Below are positions 34,204 through 42,579 of a DNA stretch of 64,000 bases, piece after piece. The stretch's first letter is position 1, and each line of letters opens with the position of its first letter. The DNA is taken from positions 186,001 through 250,000 of the forward strand of contig NZ_VJVZ01000003.1 in the NCBI RefSeq assembly GCF_007097145.1, read 5' to 3'. Origin of the DNA: Flavobacterium zepuense. Its GTDB lineage: Bacteria; Bacteroidota; Bacteroidia; Flavobacteriales; Flavobacteriaceae. Under the pieces are notes generated by a model. It made no database searches. It was given only the letters and a program-made list of their open reading frames with translations, and was not told where the DNA came from. Both the position numbers and the translations under genes were made by a program.

Positions 34204-34710
34204 CTAAATGCCATAAAGAAGTTTCGCCTTTTCAATAGTTACACTACCCTCTTTAACCTCTAAAAAATAATCCAACTGCCATTTTTGGGTGCGTTTTGCC
34301 TGGGCGTTTTCGGTTACATCCCAGGGCGGATATACGCGTATGGCACGTTTGCCATCTTTACAATTAGTAGTGAAGACGCCCTTTGCAGCAAGTACTTTTT
34401 TAGGGAATACAAACTGGCCGTAATAATTATTTTTCTGCACGCTAATAACTACAAGGTCTATTGGGTCTAAAGCATTAAACGGCATTATTGGGCCGTTGCT
34501 TAAACGTTTCCAAAGTGTTACAAACTGGCCTGTTTTTGTAGGGGTAATTTTAGCTGACCTAAATACTATTTTAAGATTATTTAGCGTAAAAGTAAAGGCG
34601 CTGTAATCCTGGCTTTCTTTTTCTGCAACCAGAGTATCAAAAGTGTACCCTAATGTATCGTAAATAAGGGATTTTGTCTTAAAAGGTTCACTAAGCGCAT
34701 TAATTTCCAT
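34204..34710 (-). CDS. MepB family protein
   Basis: 168-aa cytoplasmic protein of the MepB family. Recognisable stretch: FRSAKITPTKTGQFVTLWKRL, then FVFPKKVLAAKGVFT and AIRVYPPWDVTENAQAKRTQKWQLDYFLEV. Named after the third gene of the Staphylococcus mepRAB locus; its biochemical role is unknown. There is no MATE pump or MarR regulator next to it. It sits 12 bp after the glycosyltransferase end on the same strand. Confidence 0.9.
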   Translation of the reverse strand: MEINALSEPFKTKSLIYDTLGYTFDTLVAEKESQDYSAFTFTLNNLKIVFRSAKITPTKTGQFVTLWKRLSNGPIMPFNALDPIDLVVISVQKNNYYGQFVFPKKVLAAKGVFTTNCKDGKRAIRVYPPWDVTENAQAKRTQKWQLDYFLEVKEGSVTIEKAKLLYGI

Positions 34711-34722
34711 GTAATGATACTA

Positions 34723-36012
34723 TTATAAGCGGCTGTCTTTTTTAAGAAGGGCCGCCAGCTCTCCGGTAAGGCTTTTACGGGAATATTGCTGTAAGCCTAT
34801 GGCATGCGATTGCAAGTTACCCTGTAGGTACTGCTCAAAATAACCCAAAAGAGCCTGTTTAAGGCGTTTCTTTTCAGAATAGTTTACCGATACACCGGTA
34901 TTGGTCTGCTTAATAATATCGGCATAATCAGCGCCATGCGGGCCAATCGCAAGTATAGGCCTTTCAGACACCATATATTCAAACAATTTACCGGGTATAA
35001 TGCATTTGGTTTCTTCCCTGTCAATCTCTACCAACAGCAATACCTGCGATTTACGCTGTTGCACCACCGCCTCGTTATGAGGTACATAGCCTAAATTATT
35101 TACATACAGGTTAAGCCCGAATTGGGTTATGCTATCCAGCACTTCGCGGCTTACCGCACCAATTAATTTAAGCCGGAAAGCCGACTTAAATGCTTCATTT
35201 TCAGAAATTAATTCGGATAATGATTCCCATAATATGGCTGGGTTACGCTCCGATAGAAACGACCCTATATGTGCCAGTGTAAATTTTTCGTCTAAAGGCT
35301 GTTTGGCAACCTTTTCTACATCATAACCGTTAGTTATTACGGCTATGGGTTTGGTGGTGATTGCTTCAAACTCGCGTTTGGTGGTAGGGCTGGTAACTAA
35401 AATGGTATCGGCTGTGGTAAGCACCTCTTTTTCAAGGTTTTTATGTTTTGCTGCCGCCGAAGCTGTAAGCTTTAGCTGCTTATGGTAGCCAATGGTTGTC
35501 CACGGGTCCCTAAAATCGGCTAGCCAGTTAATACCCAATTGCTTTTTAAGCCCAAGGCCAATTAGGTGCAGGCTATGTGGCGGCCCAGTGGTGATAACGG
35601 TATCAATATTGTTTTCTTTAATGTAACCTGAAAGGTAAGCAATTGAGGGCTTAACCCATAAAACACGTGCATCGGGGATAAACACATTACCCCTGACCCA
35701 AAGCATTAGCCGCTGTAAAATCGACTGCTTTTTTGTATTGGGTATAATACCCGAACTTATCTTTTTAGTATTGCCCTTAGAAAATGCCGAAGCCCATGCA
35801 TACGGCTCAATAATCTTGTGCTTTATAATTTTTACCGAAGGGTTAACTTCTGCCAGCAGGCCGTTATCTAATAACGGGTAAGTAGGGTTTTCCGGTATAT
35901 ACACAACAGGCTCAATACCATGATCAGGCAGGTATTTAACAAACTTTAGCCAGCGCTGTACGCCGGGGCCACCTGCAGGCGGCCAGTAATATGTTATGAT
36001 AAGAACCTTCAT
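34723..36012 (-). CDS. Family 4-type glycosyltransferase
   Basis: 429-aa GT-B glycosyltransferase. N-terminal domain begins MKVLIITYYWPPAGGPGVQRW with the glycine-rich donor loop. The C-terminal region has TNGYDVEK, LAHIGSFLSERNP, and KLFEYMVSERPILAIGPHG carrying the expected E-x7-E-like motif. Acts on the cytoplasmic face in polysaccharide or glycolipid assembly. The ATG at 36012 is preferred: upstream in-frame sequence has no family similarity. It lies 58 bp after yfhO-like gene and is probably co-transcribed with it. Confidence 0.88.
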   Translation of the reverse strand: MKVLIITYYWPPAGGPGVQRWLKFVKYLPDHGIEPVVYIPENPTYPLLDNGLLAEVNPSVKIIKHKIIEPYAWASAFSKGNTKKISSGIIPNTKKQSILQRLMLWVRGNVFIPDARVLWVKPSIAYLSGYIKENNIDTVITTGPPHSLHLIGLGLKKQLGINWLADFRDPWTTIGYHKQLKLTASAAAKHKNLEKEVLTTADTILVTSPTTKREFEAITTKPIAVITNGYDVEKVAKQPLDEKFTLAHIGSFLSERNPAILWESLSELISENEAFKSAFRLKLIGAVSREVLDSITQFGLNLYVNNLGYVPHNEAVVQQRKSQVLLLVEIDREETKCIIPGKLFEYMVSERPILAIGPHGADYADIIKQTNTGVSVNYSEKKRLKQALLGYFEQYLQGNLQSHAIGLQQYSRKSLTGELAALLKKDSRL

Positions 36013-36070
36013 TAATTTAGATTTCAGATTGCTGGATTTAGATGTTCGCGGTTCAGACAGACTGAAAACT

Positions 36071-38548
36071 CTAAAGTGCTTTTTGAGGCTGATGATCGTT
36101 CTTTTTGGTCTCTGTATAAATACCAACCCCTAACAACACTAACATGGCTATAAAGCTTATTAGCGAAATTGTGCCCCCTGTTTGTACTACCTGCGGTTCA
36201 AACTTAAATACAATAGTGTGTTTGCCTGCCGGTATTTTTAAGCCCCTTAGCATGTAATTAGCTTCAAAATGTGGTGTAAGCTTATTATCAATATAGGCAT
36301 TCCATCCGTCGCCATAATATACTTCAGAAAACACTGCAAGCCCTGCGTTCTTGTTGTTACTTGTGTATTTAAGGTAGTTAGGCTCGTATGAATCTAACTT
36401 AATGGTAGCGGTACTATCTACTGCAAAACTGGTTGCCGTAACCGCATCAGGAAATTTAGTTTTATTAACAACCGCTTCCTGCTTAAAGTTAAGCTTATCA
36501 AGGCCTTTCATTTCTTCATCGGCAGTAGTAACCGCTTTTACCCTGCTTACAAACCAGGCATTGCCGTTAGCCGTATTGTTAGGTATAGGCATTACTTCGC
36601 CTTTATCGTTACTTTGCAAAACATACTTAACGTTAAGCATGTTAAGCACACCAATATTCATAGGGCTTTTAAAGATCTGGTAATCAAAAAGCTGCTGTAT
36701 CTTTTGAGGCTTAGCCGCATGGTACCCCCCTATCGACTTATGGAAATACGATGCCCTTGCACTGTTAAGGTGCCCATCAAAGTCAAACACACGGTAATGC
36801 GATGTATCTTGTAAAATCTGCTGGTCGGCCGGGGTAGCTTCAAACGGCATATCGGCTTCGCGTGCGCTAACAAAGTCGGTTTCGTTAACATACTTCCTGT
36901 CAATAAAGAAAAGATCGCCCACCATTAATATACCTACAATTACTACCGCCACAGTCTGCGATAATTTTTGCTTGTTATACAGGAACAATATGCCCGCCAC
37001 AAGCGCTATAAAAATACCCGAACGCAACAGGTCATCGCTAAACATATCGCGCCTGTCTTCCCTTAGGGCTTCTATAAACGAATTACCTATCTGGCCTAAT
37101 TGCTGTGCTAACCCTGCATCGCGCGGGCCGGCAAAGCTAAACGAGCCTTTAAACAGTTGTATCAGTAACAAAAAGCCAAGAGCCGCCGCCGCCGACTGCC
37201 ACAACGATTTAAACTGCTTTTCTTTATCTGAATTAAAAAATGCAAATAACCCCATTATTGCCAGTACCGGTATGCACAGCTCTAATATAACCTGTATAGA
37301 TGCCACAGCCCTAAACTTGTTATACATGGGTACATAGTTTATAAAGAAGTCGGTCAGTGCCGGGAAATATTTACCCCATGATAGCAATAGTGCCAGTACG
37401 GCACCTGCAAAAAAAGCATATTTAATTTTACGCTCTTCGGCAAACATGGCCAGTATAAACAAGAAGAACACCACTGCACCTATGTATGCCGGAGCAGCCA
37501 CAATAGTCTGGTCGCCCCAATACGTTGGTAGTCCCTGCGCTACAAATTCCATTGCTTCCTGCGGGCTAAGGTAACGCCCCTGCTCTACCTCTACCGTTTG
37601 CAAAAACTCAACCACGTGCGAGTCCTGGCCCAGCTTTTCACTGCCTGTAGAGCCACCATAAAGTCGCGGTGCAATAATATCAAGGCTTTCGCCTACGCCA
37701 TAACTGTACTCTGTAATGTACTCGTAGCTCATGGCATTGGTGTTATCTTTCTTAGTATCGTCTGGGTTAAAGGTTAGCTTGCTGTCGCTACGGGTACTAA
37801 CCTTAGCATATTCGGCAGTAGCCATAAGGCTTGTAGCATTCATACCTATGGCTAATATACCCGCAATGGCAAACACCCCTGCGGTAAGGCCTAAATGCTT
37901 AAATTCTTTATTTTTAATGATCTCTATAACATAATAAATACCTATTACAAACAGCAGTATTATAAGGTAATACGTCATTTGTATGTGGTTGGCGTTAATC
38001 TCTAACGCCGTAGCAAACAGGGTTAGCAATCCGCCCACAATATACCTGCGCTGAAATACCAAAAGCACACCCGATATTACCAGTGGCATATATGCAATGG
38101 CATGGGCCTTTGCGTTATGCCCAACGCCCAGTATTATGATAAAATAGGTAGACAACCCGAATGCAAGCGCCCCAAAAAACGCTTTAAGCGGATCTATCTT
38201 CAATACCCTTAACAGCACAAAAAAGCTAAGAAAATATAGGAATAAATAATCAGCAGGGCGTGGCAAAAAGCGTATAAGGCGGTCTATTTGCTTAATGTAA
38301 TTATGAGGGTAGTTGGCCCCTAACTGGTAGGTAGGCATACCGCCAAAAGCACTGTCGGTCCAGTAAGGCTCCTCGCCCCCTGTGGCCTTCCTAAAGTCGT
38401 TTTGTTCCTTGGCCATACCGGTGTACTGCACTATATCGCTCTGGTATATCTTTTTGCCCTGCAATACCGGGTAAAAGTAGATAAGGGATACAATAACAAA
38501 TCCTAAAACGGCCAGAAAATACGGGTATAGCCTGTTGATATTTTTCAT
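36071..38548 (-). CDS. YfhO-family polytopic membrane protein
   Basis: 825 aa. About a dozen membrane helices in the first 580 residues (start YPYFLAVLGFVIVSLIYFYPVLQGKKIYQSD; conserved PYWTDSAFGGMPTYQLGA), a soluble loop, then a last helix near the end. YfhO proteins (pfam YfhO) are GT-C-type, and B. subtilis YfhO takes part in glycosylation of teichoic acid. Adjacent to a GT4 glycosyltransferase, so the two probably decorate a cell-surface polymer. Confidence 0.9.
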   Translation of the reverse strand: MKNINRLYPYFLAVLGFVIVSLIYFYPVLQGKKIYQSDIVQYTGMAKEQNDFRKATGGEEPYWTDSAFGGMPTYQLGANYPHNYIKQIDRLIRFLPRPADYLFLYFLSFFVLLRVLKIDPLKAFFGALAFGLSTYFIIILGVGHNAKAHAIAYMPLVISGVLLVFQRRYIVGGLLTLFATALEINANHIQMTYYLIILLFVIGIYYVIEIIKNKEFKHLGLTAGVFAIAGILAIGMNATSLMATAEYAKVSTRSDSKLTFNPDDTKKDNTNAMSYEYITEYSYGVGESLDIIAPRLYGGSTGSEKLGQDSHVVEFLQTVEVEQGRYLSPQEAMEFVAQGLPTYWGDQTIVAAPAYIGAVVFFLFILAMFAEERKIKYAFFAGAVLALLLSWGKYFPALTDFFINYVPMYNKFRAVASIQVILELCIPVLAIMGLFAFFNSDKEKQFKSLWQSAAAALGFLLLIQLFKGSFSFAGPRDAGLAQQLGQIGNSFIEALREDRRDMFSDDLLRSGIFIALVAGILFLYNKQKLSQTVAVVIVGILMVGDLFFIDRKYVNETDFVSAREADMPFEATPADQQILQDTSHYRVFDFDGHLNSARASYFHKSIGGYHAAKPQKIQQLFDYQIFKSPMNIGVLNMLNVKYVLQSNDKGEVMPIPNNTANGNAWFVSRVKAVTTADEEMKGLDKLNFKQEAVVNKTKFPDAVTATSFAVDSTATIKLDSYEPNYLKYTSNNKNAGLAVFSEVYYGDGWNAYIDNKLTPHFEANYMLRGLKIPAGKHTIVFKFEPQVVQTGGTISLISFIAMLVLLGVGIYTETKKNDHQPQKAL

Positions 38549-38654
38549 TTAAAAATGTTTTATTAGCCTTTATAAAAAACGCCGTGAAGATACTCAATTT
38601 CCCGTAATTGAAAACGCAGGCCTGTAATTTATGGTGCGCACCAAAATAAAAAAT

Positions 38655-38678
38655 GCATCTTTTTTAAGATGCTTTTTA
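38655..38678 (-). terminator. Terminator of the 72-aa gene
   Basis: Stem GCATCTT / AAGATGC with a 4-base loop directly at the stop codon, followed on the minus strand by a T-rich run (ATTTTTTATTTT). Confidence 0.75.
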
Positions 38679-38894
38679 CTTTTTAACAGGAGCAAGTTTA
38701 AGGCTTCGGCGTTTTTTAAACAACTCCCCGGGATAGGTAATCAGCATCCCTAATATACTATTGCACAATAATATTGCAAGCAACAATACATAAATAAGAT
38801 GGCTTGAGTGATATCCGTACATTAGCTCATTAAACAAAAAATAACCTGCGAGGCAAAAACCTGTTAGGCATATTAAAAATAATAATGCTTTCAT
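38676..38894 (-). CDS. Small two-helix membrane protein, 72 aa
   Basis: Two hydrophobic helices (about residues 3-22 and 34-54) and a basic tail KKRRSLKLAPVKK, positive side in. No family recalled. The stretch from 38895 to 39154 upstream is non-coding and holds the divergent promoters, including the phytochrome operon box at 39109. Confidence 0.6.
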   Translation of the reverse strand: MKALLFLICLTGFCLAGYFLFNELMYGYHSSHLIYVLLLAILLCNSILGMLITYPGELFKKRRSLKLAPVKK

Positions 38895-39108
38895 TAAGTA
38901 GTACTTTTTAAGTGGTGACTACAAATTTACCTAAGGTATTTTACCAAAAGTTTACAGGATTTTACAACATGCGTTATAATACATACCTGCACTGCTGCGC
39001 GTATTTTAAATTTAGTTTCTGACTAAAATATTTAAATTTTAAGTTTTATTTATGACTTACAACGCACCAAAAGCGGCACTTTTGCAGGGCAATGCGCAAA
39101 ATTATGCC

Positions 39109-39116
39109 TATATTTG
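39109..39116 (+). promoter_or_regulatory. Phytochrome operon -7 promoter box
   Basis: TATATTTG, exact TAnnTTTG match, 38 bp before the response-regulator ATG. A TTTG at 39081 is farther away than the usual -33 position. Confidence 0.6.
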
Positions 39117-39154
39117 TAAGGTTAGCCAATTTTTAATCTAAATTTATAACGGTC

Positions 39155-39589
39155 ATGAAAGAAGATTTAACGATATTTTATGCAGATGACGACCAGGACG
39201 ATTTAGAGTTCTTTAAAGAAATTGTTGGCGAAATTGGCGAGCACTTTAACGTAGTTACCCAAACTAATGGCGAGGCATTGCTACAGGCTATAGAGAGCCC
39301 GCCGCCGCATCCTTACTTAGTATTCTTAGATATCAACATGCCCGGCATTACAGGGCTTGAAGTGCTGCAAAAACTACGCGAAACACCAAGGCACAAAGAG
39401 CTTCCTATAGTAATGTTCTCTACCTCAAACGATGAGGATATTATAGAAAAAAGCCGCCTGCTTGGGGCAAGTTTTTACATGCCTAAATCAAATATATTCA
39501 GTAACCTTAAAAAATCTATAGAGCATGCCCTTTCTATTAATTGGGCAAGCTTTAAATCATCGCAGGAAAATTTTCTTTTTACCATATAG
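39155..39589 (+). CDS. Single-domain response regulator, Rcp1-like
   Basis: 144-aa receiver domain without an output domain. Acidic pocket YADDDQDD at residues 9-16, phosphoacceptor Asp59 in VFLDINMPG, Thr/Ser in VMFSTSND, and Lys in FYMPKSN. First gene of a three-gene operon with heme oxygenase and phytochrome kinase, 12 bp from the next gene. Like cyanobacterial Rcp1 it is most likely phosphorylated by the phytochrome kinase and passes the signal by protein contact. Confidence 0.92.
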   Translation: MKEDLTIFYADDDQDDLEFFKEIVGEIGEHFNVVTQTNGEALLQAIESPPPHPYLVFLDINMPGITGLEVLQKLRETPRHKELPIVMFSTSNDEDIIEKSRLLGASFYMPKSNIFSNLKKSIEHALSINWASFKSSQENFLFTI

Positions 39590-39601
39590 TTAAACATTTC
39601 A

Positions 39602-40207
39602 ATGAATAATACCGTATCTGCTCCCGCTTTTTTAGAAAAATTACGTTTAGCCACTACACAGTCGCACACTAACCTGGAAGCGCTTCCTGTTTCGGTTTCA
39701 ATTATGAATCCTGCCGTTACTAATACCGAATATGCCTTATATCTTAACCTTATGCACGATGTGGTTAAAGATGCCGAAGAAAACATCTTTCCGCTGGTTC
39801 ACAATACATTGCCGGAACTTGATGTACACCCTAAAGCCCAGTTTATTACAGCCGACCTTGCCACTTTAGGCTTTGCGCCGAAAGCTGATGATGTTAAACC
39901 GTTATCGGGCGAGTTAACCGATACATCGGTTGCTTTTGCATTAGGTGTAATGTATGTTATAGAGGGTTCGTCTCTTGGTGGGCGTGTAATCCTTAAAAAT
40001 ATAAACGGAGCATTGGGCCATAACGAAGATTGCGGCGCACGTTACTTTGCGGGCTATGGCGGGCAAACGGGCAGCCACTGGAAAAGTTTTCTCGGGCAGC
40101 TAATACAATATGAAAACAATACTAAAAGCGAAGATGAAATAATTGCCGGCGCAAACTATGCTTTTGATGCTATTAGCCGCCATTTTACAAAAACGTCTCA
40201 CCAATAG
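39602..40207 (+). CDS. bphO: Biliverdin-producing heme oxygenase
   Basis: 201-aa heme oxygenase that opens heme to biliverdin, the chromophore of bacteriophytochromes. The proximal His is probably His22 in TTQSHTNLEALP, and the distal helix region is YVIEGSSLGGRVILKNI. It ends 6 bp before the phytochrome start. The adjacency makes chromophore supply its clear job. Confidence 0.94.
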   Translation: MNNTVSAPAFLEKLRLATTQSHTNLEALPVSVSIMNPAVTNTEYALYLNLMHDVVKDAEENIFPLVHNTLPELDVHPKAQFITADLATLGFAPKADDVKPLSGELTDTSVAFALGVMYVIEGSSLGGRVILKNINGALGHNEDCGARYFAGYGGQTGSHWKSFLGQLIQYENNTKSEDEIIAGANYAFDAISRHFTKTSHQ

Positions 40208-40213
40208 TTTTTT

Positions 40214-42475
40214 ATGAAGATTAAAGATATTGTAAACCGCGATATTGTAAACCTTACCAACTGCGAGCAGGAACCCATACACATACCGGGCAGCATACAG
40301 CCGCACGGTTTTTTGCTTGGCTTAAAACCAGGTTCACTTGCTATTGATTATTGCAGCGCCAATACGGCCGAATATATAAGCATGTTTCATTTGCAGCTGC
40401 TGGGCAATACTTTTGAAAGTATTTTTGGCTATAAAGCTAAAAAACTGCTGGAAGATTACATTAGCAACAATTTAATGCTATCCTCTTCCCTGCTTAAGCT
40501 TACACTCGCGGGGGTAGATTTTTTATGTACGGTTCATAATAATGGAACAACTTATATATTAGAAGCAGAGCCTGTAAGCCTTGATAGCAAACCCCTCAAC
40601 GAGGTTTACGACCAAACATCGCAGTTTCTTGCATACATGCACGATACCCATACCCTTAAAGAGCTGTGCCAACTTGTTACCAAGGGCACACGCGATATTA
40701 CGGGTTATGACAGAGTAATGGTATACCGCTTTGATAAAGATTATAACGGCGAGGTTTTTGCCGAAAGCTGCCGCGAAGACCTGGAGCCTTTCCTTGGGCT
40801 GCACTACCCGCATACTGATATACCACCACAGGCAAGGGAGCTATATATGCGCAATTTACTGCGCCTTATTACCGATATTAACTATACCCCGGTACCAATT
40901 TATACTTTAGATGATTCTGAAGATAAAAACCTGGACCTTAGCCTCTCGGTATTGCGAAGCACATCGCCCATACACGTGCAGTACCTGCACAACATGGGCG
41001 TAGGCGCTACACTAACCATATCGCTTATTTACAAAAAAAGGCTTTGGGGCCTTATTGCCTGCCATCACTATTCGCCTAAAAACCTTAGTCCGGAAGTTAG
41101 GCTGGCAGCACAATTACAGGGACATTTTATTACATCGCAAATAGACCTGAGGCAGGCCAGCGAAGAATACGAACTGGCGCGAAAAACCAACCTTGCCCTG
41201 GAGAGTATGAACAGCTATAGCCTTAACCGCGATGCCGATCTTCAAACACTTGTAGACAGCAGTAACATATTGCAACTTTGTAATGCAGCCGGGGTCTCTA
41301 TTACCTTTAACGGACGGGTATATAAAAATGGACTAACACCAAGTGATGAAGAAATTAATCAGTTGGGCAGCTGGCTTTCAACATATAGTGGCAACAGCAC
41401 GTTTACTACTGATAAACTGATAGACTTTTTACCTGAAGCTAAAGAGATGTGTACCAACACATCGGGTATTATATACCATTCTTTAGATATGGATAGTAAC
41501 AACTGTATTATATGGTACAGGCCTGAAACCCAAACTGAGGTTAAATGGGCCGGCGACCCCACAAAGGCCATTATTAAAGATCAAAAAGGACTTTCGCCGA
41601 GGAATTCCTTTAAACTTTGGAAAGAATTACTGGAATGCATCAGCAAGCCGTGGCTACAGCCCGAATTAAATGCAGCGTCATCGTATGCTTATAATCTCCA
41701 AAGGCAGATAAACCTGCTTATTATTAGCCAGGAAGAGGAGCGCTATCGCAAGCTGAGCGAGCTATTGCGCCAAACTAATTCTGAACTGGAAAATATAAAC
41801 TGGATAAGTACGCACGACTTGCAGGAGCCGCTTAGAAAAATACAGCTTATAGCATCAAGGATATTAGGTAAAGAAGAAGAAATGTCCAGCAACGTGCAGG
41901 ATTCTATAAAAAGAATGAATGCATCAGCTAACCGTATGCAAACACTTTTGGTAGATATACTTAAATACACGCGCCTTAAACATACCGATGATTCTTTTGA
42001 CAATGTAAACCTTGCCAAACTTTTAAAAGAGGTAGAACTGGATATGGCCGAGGCTATTGCCGAAAAAAATGCTGAAATAAACATAGACGAACTGCCGGAT
42101 GTTTTTGGCATACCATTTTTATTAAAACAGCTGTTTTCTAATCTTATAGCCAATTCTATAAAGTATGTGGCACCGGGTAAAACCCCTCAGATAAAAATTA
42201 CTAAAGAGCATAGTCTTGTACCTTTTAATGCCGATGATAACACCCTTTACCAGGTAATTTATGTGGCAGATAACGGTATAGGTTTTGAGCAGCATTTTTC
42301 GCAAAGCATATTCAATATCTTTACCAGGCTGCACTCATCGCCGGAATATAAAGGGTCGGGCGTTGGGCTGGCGCTTTGCAAAAAGATTATGCAAAACCAT
42401 AACGGGCATATATCTGCCTCCAGCGAACTGGGCTCAGGTACAGTAATGAGCTTGTACTTTCCCGTAAAAAACTAA
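40214..42475 (+). CDS. bphP: Bacteriophytochrome sensor histidine kinase
   Basis: 753-aa red/far-red light sensor. PAS domain with the biliverdin-attaching Cys17 in NCEQEPIHIPGSIQPHG. GAF domain with DRVMVYRFDKDYNGEVFAE and PHTDIPPQAR, which replaces the usual PASDIPAQAR, and the His-bearing ACHHYSP. PHY domain with the tongue motif PRNSFKLW (PRxSF). Then HisKA with phosphoacceptor His534 in STHDLQEPLRKIQ, and HATPase with DNGIGFEQHFSQSIF and GSGVGLALCKKI. All chromophore residues are present. Its cognate regulator and heme oxygenase are upstream in the same operon. Confidence 0.96.
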   Translation: MKIKDIVNRDIVNLTNCEQEPIHIPGSIQPHGFLLGLKPGSLAIDYCSANTAEYISMFHLQLLGNTFESIFGYKAKKLLEDYISNNLMLSSSLLKLTLAGVDFLCTVHNNGTTYILEAEPVSLDSKPLNEVYDQTSQFLAYMHDTHTLKELCQLVTKGTRDITGYDRVMVYRFDKDYNGEVFAESCREDLEPFLGLHYPHTDIPPQARELYMRNLLRLITDINYTPVPIYTLDDSEDKNLDLSLSVLRSTSPIHVQYLHNMGVGATLTISLIYKKRLWGLIACHHYSPKNLSPEVRLAAQLQGHFITSQIDLRQASEEYELARKTNLALESMNSYSLNRDADLQTLVDSSNILQLCNAAGVSITFNGRVYKNGLTPSDEEINQLGSWLSTYSGNSTFTTDKLIDFLPEAKEMCTNTSGIIYHSLDMDSNNCIIWYRPETQTEVKWAGDPTKAIIKDQKGLSPRNSFKLWKELLECISKPWLQPELNAASSYAYNLQRQINLLIISQEEERYRKLSELLRQTNSELENINWISTHDLQEPLRKIQLIASRILGKEEEMSSNVQDSIKRMNASANRMQTLLVDILKYTRLKHTDDSFDNVNLAKLLKEVELDMAEAIAEKNAEINIDELPDVFGIPFLLKQLFSNLIANSIKYVAPGKTPQIKITKEHSLVPFNADDNTLYQVIYVADNGIGFEQHFSQSIFNIFTRLHSSPEYKGSGVGLALCKKIMQNHNGHISASSELGSGTVMSLYFPVKN

Positions 42476-42496
42476 TTACAAGCTTAATAAACATAC

Positions 42497-42520
42497 AAAA
42501 GCCCCAAATTGGGGCTTTTT
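42497..42520 (+). terminator. Phytochrome operon terminator
   Basis: Stem AAAAGCCCC / GGGGCTTTT with a 5-base loop and T tail, 22 bp past the bphP stop. Confidence 0.9.
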
Positions 42521-42579
42521 ACATATCTAATTGTTAGCAATCTCAGAACCTAAGTCCCTCAGATGCTAAGCATCTAAGT

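Noticed and set aside
34044-34235. Open frame overlapping the mepB end and the gap to GH30
   Set aside because: No domain, overlaps an established gene on the same strand, and no promoter or terminator of its own.
42541-42579. Short CTAAG/CTTAG-rich words after the phytochrome terminator
   Set aside because: They pair partly with themselves but are short and degenerate; a separate element could not be supported.
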